Source: Candidatus Electrothrix scaldis (GTDB lineage Bacteria > Desulfobacterota > Desulfobulbia > Desulfobulbales > Desulfobulbaceae). From it: 64,000 nt of DNA. Under the pieces are notes generated by a model. That model had not been told where the DNA came from, did no database searches, and saw only the letters and a list, made by a program, of their open reading frames with translations. The position numbers and the translations under genes are program-made. This document shows, piece after piece, positions 8,658 to 16,400 of the stretch; position 1 is the stretch's first letter; each line of letters begins with the position of its first letter. The DNA lies in contig CP138355.1 in NCBI GenBank assembly GCA_033584155.1, forward strand, positions 2,861,826 to 2,925,825, given 5' to 3'.

Positions 8658-10850
8658 CTAAAAATGATAGATCAACTCCGCATACATCCCTCTGCTCTCC
8701 ATTGGAATGTCATTAGGGATGGAGGGTGAAGCAGGTTCACGAATATCTTCATCGAAGATATTGCGGACAGAAAAAGCCAGATCAATATGTTGCGTGACGT
8801 TTTTCCTTCGGAGAATCATATTGGCTAAGCTATAATCATCAATTTCTTTCCGTTCGTCGCCTTCTGCTCTTTGGCGATTATCAATCCAGTAGTATTGGGC
8901 ATTGAGATACCAATCCGGCATGAAGTTCCAGTTGCCGTTGAGGTAGAATTGTAGCCCCGGTGCATCGGCGACTTCAGCGCCTGTATCCTTGTTCTCAGAG
9001 TATTGAAAGGCGAAATTGCTGCTTACCATTAATGTTGGTGTCACTTCCCACTCTAGCTCGACTTCGAAACCATGCCCTTGTTGGTTTATGTAGTTTTGCG
9101 CTGTTTTAGTGGTTACCGGTGCAGGATCCGCAACGTAGTCAATGAGTCCTTCTATATCATAGGTAAAGAGGCTTATAACAGTTTTTAATGAATTGGTCGG
9201 TCTGTAGTCAAAGGCAAGCTCATAGGTGTCAATGGTTTCCGGGTCGAGATCCGGGTTGCCCAGAACCAATGGGTTGTTTTTCAAGTAATTTTCAGCAAAA
9301 GACGGGGGGCGGAAGGCATGCCCATACATGAGCTTAGTGGATAGGTCGTAGCGTGTTTCCCACACCAAAGCGATGCGCGGATTAACAGTGTCCCCGAAAT
9401 CATTATAATGATCATAACGTACTCCACCTGTTAATTCCCAATTTTTGGCAAAGACCCACTCATCCTGTAAGGAGCCATAGAGAACCGATCGGCTCTGATC
9501 GGACATAAATATGCCTTCCGTACCTGTGACATCCGTTAATGTACCGTCAGTGCTGTCAGAGAGGCTGCTGTCGTTCAGAACACCCGGTCCGAGATTTTTT
9601 AATTCTCGGGTAGTTTCATCCAGAGCGTCTCCTCCTGCGGCGATACGCCAGCTATGCCGGTTCCAGCCTTCATATTTAGCGATAACATCAAATGAAGCAT
9701 GGTGCTCAACAGGATACGGTTCACCGAAAGCACCGTCGGTGAAGGTGGTAATTCCAGCTGTCGGAGAAGAGAAAATATTTCCGTCAGTGCCAATGGTAAC
9801 CCTTGAACCAGACGGCAGAAGCTGGAACAGGGTATCGTCCTTATGATACTGGTAGCTCATTTGCACAGTGAGGTCAACATCATCGACCAGCTCATCGTCA
9901 TGCCAGGTTATATCACCAAGAATCAAGTCGGAGTTTACCCTGGTTTCCGGCCCCAAAGCGCCGATACCTCCTGTGCCGCCTTCATAATCACTCAAAAACC
10001 AACCCCAAAGACGGACTGTCCATTGCTTGCGGCTGAACTCGGCATGGAGGTTATAGTTTTCGAAATCTGTATGCAACGGACCAGGAGCTAATGAGGCATC
10101 CGTACCAAAGGCCCGGTCCAATTTTGTCTGGAGATCGGCATCAATAATACGTTTGTCATCACTACCACCCCTCCAATATTCCAGGCCTAGACCAACATCC
10201 CAGCCCTTGTACTCTCCGCCGTGCTGTGCCCAGACATCCATGCCGTCAAAGGTGGCCACGCGCATACCGGTATGCGTTCCCTCTAATTCAAACTTGTCCT
10301 TGGTGATAATATTGATAGTGCCAGCGAAGGCGTCGGCTCCGTAGAGGGCCGAACCCGGCCCTCGTACCACTTCTATACGGGATATCATGGAGACGGGTAA
10401 ACGAAACCCAACTGGACGAGTACCACTATGGGCTCTAGTGAAGGGAACATCGTTCATCAGCACTAGAACTTGCGGATTGGAACCGGAGTGGATGCCGCGT
10501 ATGGAATAGATAGAGTCAAGCCTGGCAAAGGAGCGGGATACATGGAGACCGGGTACGGTTTCCAGCACTTCATCCAGAGTGGTCGCACCGAGACGTTCAA
10601 TATCTTCAGCAGTGATGACGGAAGCCACAGAAGGGGCCAGGTGGATGGGCTTGAGGCTACCTGTTGCTGAGAGTAAGAGTCGGTCAGTGCGATAGACATC
10701 CTCTTCTTGTAGCCCTGTCCCGAACATGTCGTCAAAGGCCTGGACTTCATCTGTACTTATAGAAAAATTTTCAGGTTCTGCTTCTGCATTTCCTTGGGTG
10801 CCACAGCTTAAGAGAAGAAGAAAAACGACAGTAGCAGTTGTTTTGTACAT
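8658..10850 (-). CDS. TonB-dependent outer-membrane receptor
   Basis: This 730-aa protein imports a scarce ligand across the outer membrane using TonB energy. An N-terminal signal sequence ends near LLLLSCG, which also fits a lipobox; that is unusual for this family. The plug domain (about residues 55-170) has the typical PSVASVITAEDIERLG, IRGIH and EVVRGPGSALYGADAFAGTINIITK stretches. The rest is a beta-barrel with alternating aromatic strands, ending in a C-terminal Phe (LIYHF). It resembles the CirA/BtuB-like class. Two binding-protein-like genes precede it on the same strand, and the radical SAM gene follows by 27 bases. The ligand is unknown; siderophore, cobalamin or another metal complex is possible. 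Confidence 0.9.
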   Translation of the reverse strand: MYKTTATVVFLLLLSCGTQGNAEAEPENFSISTDEVQAFDDMFGTGLQEEDVYRTDRLLLSATGSLKPIHLAPSVASVITAEDIERLGATTLDEVLETVPGLHVSRSFARLDSIYSIRGIHSGSNPQVLVLMNDVPFTRAHSGTRPVGFRLPVSMISRIEVVRGPGSALYGADAFAGTINIITKDKFELEGTHTGMRVATFDGMDVWAQHGGEYKGWDVGLGLEYWRGGSDDKRIIDADLQTKLDRAFGTDASLAPGPLHTDFENYNLHAEFSRKQWTVRLWGWFLSDYEGGTGGIGALGPETRVNSDLILGDITWHDDELVDDVDLTVQMSYQYHKDDTLFQLLPSGSRVTIGTDGNIFSSPTAGITTFTDGAFGEPYPVEHHASFDVIAKYEGWNRHSWRIAAGGDALDETTRELKNLGPGVLNDSSLSDSTDGTLTDVTGTEGIFMSDQSRSVLYGSLQDEWVFAKNWELTGGVRYDHYNDFGDTVNPRIALVWETRYDLSTKLMYGHAFRPPSFAENYLKNNPLVLGNPDLDPETIDTYELAFDYRPTNSLKTVISLFTYDIEGLIDYVADPAPVTTKTAQNYINQQGHGFEVELEWEVTPTLMVSSNFAFQYSENKDTGAEVADAPGLQFYLNGNWNFMPDWYLNAQYYWIDNRQRAEGDERKEIDDYSLANMILRRKNVTQHIDLAFSVRNIFDEDIREPASPSIPNDIPMESRGMYAELIYHF

Positions 10851-10876
10851 CTTTATCCCTCTCGTGTTGAGAAAAG

Positions 10877-11827
10877 TTAGTCAATAACTTGTGTTGCCAT
10901 ATCAAGAGAGGCCTGGCGCAGGCTCAGGCCAATACGCTTTGCTGTTGTGCGATTAATAATGATTTGGGTCCCTAAAGGAGCCATAACCCCGATGAGGTCC
11001 GGGCGTTGATGACGTTCAATAATATTTTTTGCGATAGACGCGGCCTGCGAGCCTATATGGGCTATATCAGGGTTGATGGAAAGGACAAGACCATGTTCTG
11101 CGATATTTTTCGATTGACCAATGCAGGGGAATTTTTCTTTTATGCAACGTATCTTGAGCCAATCCATATTTTCCAGGGTGTAAATGACTGGGTCATTGAG
11201 GACGAGAAAGGCATCCACCTTACTTCTTATTTCCTTAAACGAGCGTTTAAAATCCTTTGAGCGGTCTATTTCTTTGTCGTATAGCTCCAGATTGAGAAGT
11301 TCTGCTGCTTCTTGTGCCTGCTGGAGTACTTCATGGCTATGGGAGCTGTATATGACGCCAATTTTTTTTATATCCGGGGAAAAAAGAGCAATGTTAGCAA
11401 ATTTGGTTCCAGGTGCTGTTTCTGCCGCTATACCCACCATGTTCTTTTGCTCCATGAGGTGGTAGCGTTGCCAATTGAAAACTAAGGCAAAAAGAACAGG
11501 GATATCCTGATGATTTTTTGTCCAGAGTTTTGCCGTGAACGCTGCTTTCGCCCCCAAAGCAAAGATTAACCGGGGATGGGTGGAGAGAATTTTCTCTTTC
11601 AGCGCGGGGTCTTTTCGGATATCACCTTGCAGGTTAAACACCTCTACAGGGCAACAGATTTCAGCACGAAATGCCTGTACCGGTTCACGGTATGCTGATT
11701 CGTTATCCGAAAGCAGGATAGCTACCGTAAGGTTGCTCTCTGCGGCCAAGAGCGAGCTTGGTATTTGCCCGCAGAGAGCCGTCAGGAGGAGCAGAAGTAT
11801 GTTAGTGCGAATAGCTATGCCATGCAT
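10877..11827 (-). CDS. ABC-type substrate-binding protein (ABC_sub_bind / TrpX-like)
   Basis: This is a periplasmic-binding-protein fold of about 316 aa from the ATG at 11825-11827. An earlier ATG at 11863 would add 12 residues. A hydrophobic signal segment (TNILLLLLTALCG) is followed by two lobes with the PF04392-like pattern, including IFALGAKAAF, IGVIYSSHS and DAFLVLNDPVIY. In Gram-negatives such proteins bind aromatic amino acids or other small ligands for an importer. No permease or ATPase is adjacent. Instead it lies between a PhnD-like protein and a TonB receptor, overlapping the former. It may therefore act as a sensor or as a partner of the receptor rather than of a classical ABC importer. 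Confidence 0.75.
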   Translation of the reverse strand: MHGIAIRTNILLLLLTALCGQIPSSLLAAESNLTVAILLSDNESAYREPVQAFRAEICCPVEVFNLQGDIRKDPALKEKILSTHPRLIFALGAKAAFTAKLWTKNHQDIPVLFALVFNWQRYHLMEQKNMVGIAAETAPGTKFANIALFSPDIKKIGVIYSSHSHEVLQQAQEAAELLNLELYDKEIDRSKDFKRSFKEIRSKVDAFLVLNDPVIYTLENMDWLKIRCIKEKFPCIGQSKNIAEHGLVLSINPDIAHIGSQAASIAKNIIERHQRPDLIGVMAPLGTQIIINRTTAKRIGLSLRQASLDMATQVID

Positions 11828-12623
11828 CGATCTGTAACATCTCCATGAGATTAGAGGATTCATCGGAGCGTTTAGCGTCCAAGAAAACTTTTTTCAGCAT
11901 CATAACTTTCTTATTCGGTACCTGATCGACAACGCAAAGGAGAGGTAGAGGAATAGGCTTTGATTCAGCCAGGGGAAATACAATATCTGTGATACGAGGG
12001 TTAAGTGCTCCTATTTTTAGCAAATTATTTTTTGACACTAACGCAGCATCCACTTGGTGCATGGCCAACGCGAATAATGCATCTGCATCTTTAGGCGTTG
12101 CAATAATATTTAATGAGTTTGCTGCAACTTTAAAAAGATTTGAGAGTATATTGGACGAGTCTTCCCCCATGCTCGTCATAGCAAGCGTTTTATTGTGCAG
12201 GGATTGTACGGTAAGTTTTGAGTCTTTTGCTGTTAGAAGAACTTTACGATATGTTTTTTGTCCCTGGCGGATAGCTTGTAAAAGTGGTGTGAGCTTGTAA
12301 TTCCCCTTATTTTTTTGAATATACCATTCCGGGAGAAAAACAAATGCTGGTTTGTTCCTCGCCATTTCCCGATGAAAATCATGATACTTAGCAAATGGCT
12401 GAAAGTCGAGAGGGAGGGCGTTCTGTTGGAGGAACTGCTCCATCACTTCTTTAAGGCGGGTGAGATTGCTTTGTGCTGAATCTGGATTAAAATAATAGAA
12501 TTTGATACTGTTGTTTTCGGCACTACGAGCACCCGTAGGAAACAAGAGCGTTGCACTACTTGTCAAAAGCAGTGCTGTAAGGAGGGTACTGATAATTCCT
12601 GCCTTCAAAGAGGTATATTTCAC
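11802..12623 (-). CDS. PhnD-like periplasmic binding protein
   Basis: This 273-aa protein has an N-terminal signal peptide (hydrophobic core IISTLLTALLLTSSATLLF) and a type 2 periplasmic-binding fold like PhnD. Visible features are FYYFNPDSAQSN near the N-terminus, FVFLPEWYIQ in the first lobe, and KTLAMTSMGEDSSNILSNLF followed by DADALFALAMHQVDAALVS in the second. The family binds phosphonates, phosphate and related anions, but many PhnD-like proteins are sensory. It is the first gene of a likely three- or four-gene unit with the next binding protein, the TonB receptor and possibly the radical SAM gene. Confidence 0.7.
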   Translation of the reverse strand: MKYTSLKAGIISTLLTALLLTSSATLLFPTGARSAENNSIKFYYFNPDSAQSNLTRLKEVMEQFLQQNALPLDFQPFAKYHDFHREMARNKPAFVFLPEWYIQKNKGNYKLTPLLQAIRQGQKTYRKVLLTAKDSKLTVQSLHNKTLAMTSMGEDSSNILSNLFKVAANSLNIIATPKDADALFALAMHQVDAALVSKNNLLKIGALNPRITDIVFPLAESKPIPLPLLCVVDQVPNKKVMMLKKVFLDAKRSDESSNLMEMLQIDAWHSYSH

Positions 12624-13000
12624 TCGACTTTACGAAGCACGTTGGTAGTTATTTCAGTACAGAATTTGAACACAGTGTGAGCCCGGAGAAGGAATAAATG
12701 CATGAAAAATGCATTTATTCTCTCTGTATGTTAGGTCTACAATAGTTCTTGTGAAAAGGCAAGAGGGGGGAGGGGTATTTTCTTTTCTTTTTTACGTTAA
12801 AATAGCATGATATGTATATTTGTCGCAGGGGCGATAGATGTTTTTTTGTTTCTTGCAGAAGGAAAAACGCAGAGAGGGGTGTGTTACATTGTGGCCTTTT
12901 TGTCGTGATGCCGCCGCGTACATTTTTTTGATGATTACCTTTCGAGACGAAGGGCAGAGTTCGGGAGGAGAGGGATGGAAGAAAAGAGTATAAAATCCCC
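12624..13000. other. Intergenic region with one strong hairpin
   Basis: This 377-bp stretch lies between two minus-strand genes. I see no convincing gene in it. It holds the perfect 12-bp inverted repeat at 12692-12720 and otherwise T- and G-rich sequence. Confidence 0.5.
12692..12720. promoter_or_regulatory. Perfect 12-bp inverted repeat (hairpin or operator)
   Basis: The arms GAATAAATGCAT and ATGCATTTATTC pair perfectly around a 5-base loop (GAAAA). It lies about 70 bases upstream of the PhnD-like gene and 280 bases after the membrane protein gene. It could end transcription of the upstream gene or act as an operator for the TonB operon. There is no clean T-run on either strand. Confidence 0.5.
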
Positions 13001-13567
13001 TTAAAGGCCGTAGAGGCTTTTGTCGCCAATGTCAAAATGGAGGGGCATACGCCATTTAGCAATACAAAGCCAGGTAAGAAGCAGGGCAGCAGGAAGAAGA
13101 AAATAGGGTTCAGCTGTTGGAAAGCCAAGGAGACGATTTATGATTGAACCACAAAGGAAGAGAGGGACCAAAGGGAGGCCTATAATGCGAAAGCAAAAGG
13201 ATTCTTTGAGGGCAAACATCCCCGCGCCAACATAGAAAAGTCCCAAACTCAGGTCAGCCAAGGTGGCTGCCAAGGGCGTTTTTCCTTTAAAGGCATAAGC
13301 AAAGGCGAGAATAATAAAGCCAATCCAGCTGACAAAGGGGAAGAACCAGCGGAATTTTGGATCATAAAGATGGACGTCTGCGCTTGCCAAGGCAATGCCA
13401 GTAGCGAAAATGGGCAGATAAAAAATGCCCAGAAATTGCATCCCGATAATTCGCTCAAAACTATACATCAAGGCAGCTAAAGCTGCGATGGTCAAGCCTG
13501 TTCGGTAGAGGGCAACAGTCATGTTGTCCAGCGAGTTCATTTCCGGGGTATGTTCTGGATTTGCCAT
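13001..13567 (-). CDS. Integral membrane protein, DUF2301-like
   Basis: This 188-aa polytopic protein has about five or six hydrophobic helices: TGLTIAALAALMYSF, QFLGIFYLPIFATGIAL, FFPFVSWIGFIILAFAYAF, LADLSLGLFYVGAGMFAL, a segment with GLPLVPLFLCG, and LLPAALLLTWLCIA. The overall pattern resembles DUF2301 membrane proteins known from cyanobacteria, but this is from memory and uncertain. It stands alone, 150 bases downstream of the primase-helicase gene on the same strand. No catalytic motif is visible, and function is unknown. Confidence 0.6.
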   Translation of the reverse strand: MANPEHTPEMNSLDNMTVALYRTGLTIAALAALMYSFERIIGMQFLGIFYLPIFATGIALASADVHLYDPKFRWFFPFVSWIGFIILAFAYAFKGKTPLAATLADLSLGLFYVGAGMFALKESFCFRIIGLPLVPLFLCGSIINRLLGFPTAEPYFLLPAALLLTWLCIAKWRMPLHFDIGDKSLYGL

Positions 13568-13716
13568 AATGACGTACTTGAAAATCTAAAAATCGGCATT
13601 CGGTCAGAAAACCGGGCTGGTTTGTGTGCGGCCTATGAGGCACTCGGATCTATCTTATCTTATTCGACGCTATGAAATCATTCCGGGAAGAGAAAGTCAA
13701 CTCATTTACCGTGAAA

Positions 13717-15510
13717 TTATTTTTCGGTGAATCCCCAGAAGGGGTAATCCAACTTATAGAAGCCGATCAGGCCTGGCGTGTGCTCACGGCTGGCGACCAG
13801 CCAGAGGGCATTTTCTCGTTCTTCAGGCGGAGCATCGCTGAACGGGTCCCATTGGGGCAGCAAGACCATCGCGTTGTCTGCCGAGTACTCAATGTCGCCT
13901 GAACCCTTGAAAGCCCCAAGCTGGGGTTGCTTATCATACTGTCCATCATCGCCGCGTGTGAGCTCGGAGATCACTAAAAAGGAGACATTGAGTTCATCGC
14001 GTATGGCCTCAAGATGACGTAGCCAGGCATCAATGCCGGTCCTCCGTTCGGAGAAATCCTTAAAGGGTAGTTTATGCAGACTATCGATGATCACCATCGT
14101 GTACTCAGACTTGGTTTCATGACGGAGGAAATCAATATGGCTGCGCATCAGTTTCGGGTCTAATTTACGATCCGTGACCACCCGGAACCAAGGGAGTAAG
14201 TTTTGCAACTCAGCCTTGCCTGCCTGCAATTGCTTTTGCTCCTGCTCGGTGAGAGTATCGCTTTGCAATTGTGCCGTACTTAATCGACTGAGACGACTGA
14301 GCGTTCTTTGGTAGATTTTTTGCCGACCGTTCTCAAAGTCGTAGTAAATAACCGGTACCTTACGCCGGGCCATTTCCGTTGCTACCTGGATAAAGAAACA
14401 AGATTTTCCCGCCTTGGGCAGGCCACCCATGATGTTGACCCCGTGTAGGCCACCGAGTGCCTTGTCCATCTTGCTAAAACCGGACAACATCATCTGGTAG
14501 CTTTCCCCGCCCTGCATATTGAGCTGTTCTTCAAAGTGGAGAAATTCTCGCTCCGGCGAGCTAAAAGGGGAAAAGGATTTCGCCTCCAGGATCAGTTTGA
14601 AAAATTCCTGCTGAAAACCCTTGCCTTCCTCTCTGGCCAATTGAACCAAGTTGAAATGGCGGGGCGCTGTATCCGGCCAACGGATCATCCTGATCTTGAA
14701 ACCGATCCGGGTTGCAAGTTCGCGGGCAGCACTCATGGATTCCGGGCTGTGATTGACACAGAGAAAGACTGTGTTGAGCCAGGCCAGTCGTTCCGTTTCC
14801 AGATGAGCAAACTCGCTGAGATCAGGCAGGGCAATGCCGGGCAGACCCAATTGTCGGACAGCAAGCAGGTTGTCCTCGCCCTCAATGATGACCAGACTAC
14901 CATTCTCGCAGCGTTGAATATCCTCCATATTAAAGATGCGAAAGCCGGTCTGGGCAAATTCCTCATCACCGTGCCAAAAATTGTCTTCTGGTTTGTCTGG
15001 ATGGACGCAACGTGCTGCGTAGCAGTTGCCGTCATCCTGAATATAGGGATAGACCAGATAACGTCCGTTATATCCAATCTTCATTTCCCGGAGAACAGCC
15101 CGTGATATGCCAGCTTGGGCAAAGCGTTTGATCAAGTCCTCAGTCATCCTGTCCATAAAGTCGCGCACTTCATGGTTGATATTCTTCACCGGATAATCCA
15201 CCTGACTGGCGGCATAGTCGCGGTCTGGATCAAAACCAGGCACCAGGCTCAGATCAAGATGTGTCTGACGGGCAAAATGGAGGGGAAAGCCTCCAGGCGA
15301 GCAGCGATTGAGGCAGCGGTAATAGCCGTGAAAATAGCTGTCCGGGTTTAGAAAAATGACCAGAGCATTTTCCCCGCTTTTCTTTTGTTTGTCTGTTGCT
15401 TTGCTTGACCGAGAGCAGAAAGGGCAGCCAGCTATCAGGGCTTTGTTCTGTAATTTTGCCCCAGGAACATGGCGCAGGTAAAAGGCTGTAATGGGATCTG
15501 TGGAATGCAT
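13717..15510 (-). CDS. Twinkle/DnaB-like primase-helicase with degenerate Toprim site
   Basis: This 597-aa protein has three regions. The N-terminus is a zinc-finger-like region (CPFC near residue 29 and CLNRC near 67). A Toprim-like domain follows, with motif I EGEDN near residue 210. Where motif II should show D-x-D it reads LCVNHSPES, so the metal-binding acids appear lost. The C-terminal half is a RecA/DnaB-type ATPase with Walker A GLPKAGKS and Walker B TMVIIDSLHKL, followed by ISELTRG. This is the layout of phage and plasmid primase-helicases and of Twinkle. Helicase or recombination ATPase activity is plausible, but primase activity is doubtful. No phage structural, replication-origin or integrase genes are next to it. 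A Uma2 gene lies just upstream (35-nt gap). Confidence 0.75.
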   Translation of the reverse strand: MHSTDPITAFYLRHVPGAKLQNKALIAGCPFCSRSSKATDKQKKSGENALVIFLNPDSYFHGYYRCLNRCSPGGFPLHFARQTHLDLSLVPGFDPDRDYAASQVDYPVKNINHEVRDFMDRMTEDLIKRFAQAGISRAVLREMKIGYNGRYLVYPYIQDDGNCYAARCVHPDKPEDNFWHGDEEFAQTGFRIFNMEDIQRCENGSLVIIEGEDNLLAVRQLGLPGIALPDLSEFAHLETERLAWLNTVFLCVNHSPESMSAARELATRIGFKIRMIRWPDTAPRHFNLVQLAREEGKGFQQEFFKLILEAKSFSPFSSPEREFLHFEEQLNMQGGESYQMMLSGFSKMDKALGGLHGVNIMGGLPKAGKSCFFIQVATEMARRKVPVIYYDFENGRQKIYQRTLSRLSRLSTAQLQSDTLTEQEQKQLQAGKAELQNLLPWFRVVTDRKLDPKLMRSHIDFLRHETKSEYTMVIIDSLHKLPFKDFSERRTGIDAWLRHLEAIRDELNVSFLVISELTRGDDGQYDKQPQLGAFKGSGDIEYSADNAMVLLPQWDPFSDAPPEERENALWLVASREHTPGLIGFYKLDYPFWGFTEK

Positions 15511-15545
15511 AGGAAAATCCTGGTGGAAGCAGACTGTGCAGACTG

Positions 15546-16130
15546 TTATTCGTCGACAAAAACTGAGCGTAAGGCAATGCTGAGCTGGTCGAATTGCACA
15601 GAGGTGAGTACATCTTCACGATCTAAAATCCGAGCCTTGTCGTATTGCTTTTCTTTGGTCAAAGTATAGAGCATGGCAATATTATCTATGGGATGCAACA
15701 GCCAGTATTCTTGCACTCCGTGCTGTTCGTACAGCAGACGTTTTACTTTAAGATCTTTGGCCGCAGTGGAGGGCGAGAGGATTTCAATAATCAGGTCAGG
15801 CGGGCCGATACATCCGCGATCATCAAGTTTTTTTCGGTCACAGATGACTGAGAGGTCAGGTTGAACAACCGTGAAGATCTCTGTGTCGTCAGCCTCTTCC
15901 TTGTCAGGTAAGCGGACGTCAAAAGGTGCTATATAGACCTCGCATTCTTTCTCTTTGAAATAATCAAACAAAGCATAAAAAACTCTGGCCAGTACATCCT
16001 GATGAAGGCGTGAAGGGGCGGGGGACATATCCCATACTTCGCCGTTGATCAGTTCCCAGCGCTTTTGATCATCCCAGGCGAAATAATCTGCATAACTGTA
16101 TGCGGTATGGGATTGTTGTGGTAAGGCCAT
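15546..16130 (-). CDS. Uma2 family (DUF820) putative endonuclease
   Basis: This 194-aa protein of the PD-(D/E)XK-fold Uma2 family is widespread in cyanobacteria and multicellular or filamentous bacteria. The core motif is PDLIIEILSPST, followed by the DLKVKRLLYEQHGVQEYWLL stretch, with the expected Asp, Glu and Lys. The N-terminal YADYFAWDDQKRWELINGEVWDMSPAPSRLHQ is also typical. Activity and biological role of the family are poorly known; nuclease activity is inferred from fold. It is upstream of the primase-helicase gene on the same strand and divergent from the AT-rich ATPase-nuclease island. Confidence 0.85.
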   Translation of the reverse strand: MALPQQSHTAYSYADYFAWDDQKRWELINGEVWDMSPAPSRLHQDVLARVFYALFDYFKEKECEVYIAPFDVRLPDKEEADDTEIFTVVQPDLSVICDRKKLDDRGCIGPPDLIIEILSPSTAAKDLKVKRLLYEQHGVQEYWLLHPIDNIAMLYTLTKEKQYDKARILDREDVLTSVQFDQLSIALRSVFVDE

Positions 16131-16270
16131 GCTGCTCCCTCTATGCTCTATTTTACTGTTCTTTTCAATGGAAAAGAATCGGATCTGTTGCTAAATCCGA
16201 GCGGGAAAGGTACTATTGCCGTTTAAAAAAACAGATAGATATTTTTTACCTTATTTTGTCAAGAAAGACA

Positions 16271-16357
16271 ATGGGTAGGGTGTGGCTGTTTTTTTTGATA
16301 TTTTTAGCCTTACTGTTTGAAATTAATATGCTTAATAAGCTGATTAGGCCGTTCTAA
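16271..16357 (+). CDS. Possible 28-aa membrane peptide upstream of the ATPase-nuclease
   Basis: A short frame starts with ATG and encodes one strongly hydrophobic helix (VWLFFLIFLALLF) followed by a basic tail (NKLIRP). The ribosome-binding site is weak. It ends 43 bases before the ATPase-nuclease start. It could be a genuine small membrane protein of the locus or a chance frame in AT-rich DNA. Confidence 0.3.
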   Translation: MGRVWLFFLIFLALLFEINMLNKLIRPF

Positions 16358-16400
16358 CTTATTGTGATGGCGTGTTTTACGTCTCCTGAAGGAAATTTTT

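Noticed and set aside
12715-13128. 137-codon minus-strand frame downstream of the membrane protein gene
   Set aside because: It overlaps the membrane protein gene by 128 bases in another frame and has a low-complexity, Phe/Pro-rich sequence without family features.
16100-16270. N-terminal extension of the 28-aa peptide frame to base 16100
   Set aside because: It overlaps the divergent Uma2 start, and the extra residues look like random translation.
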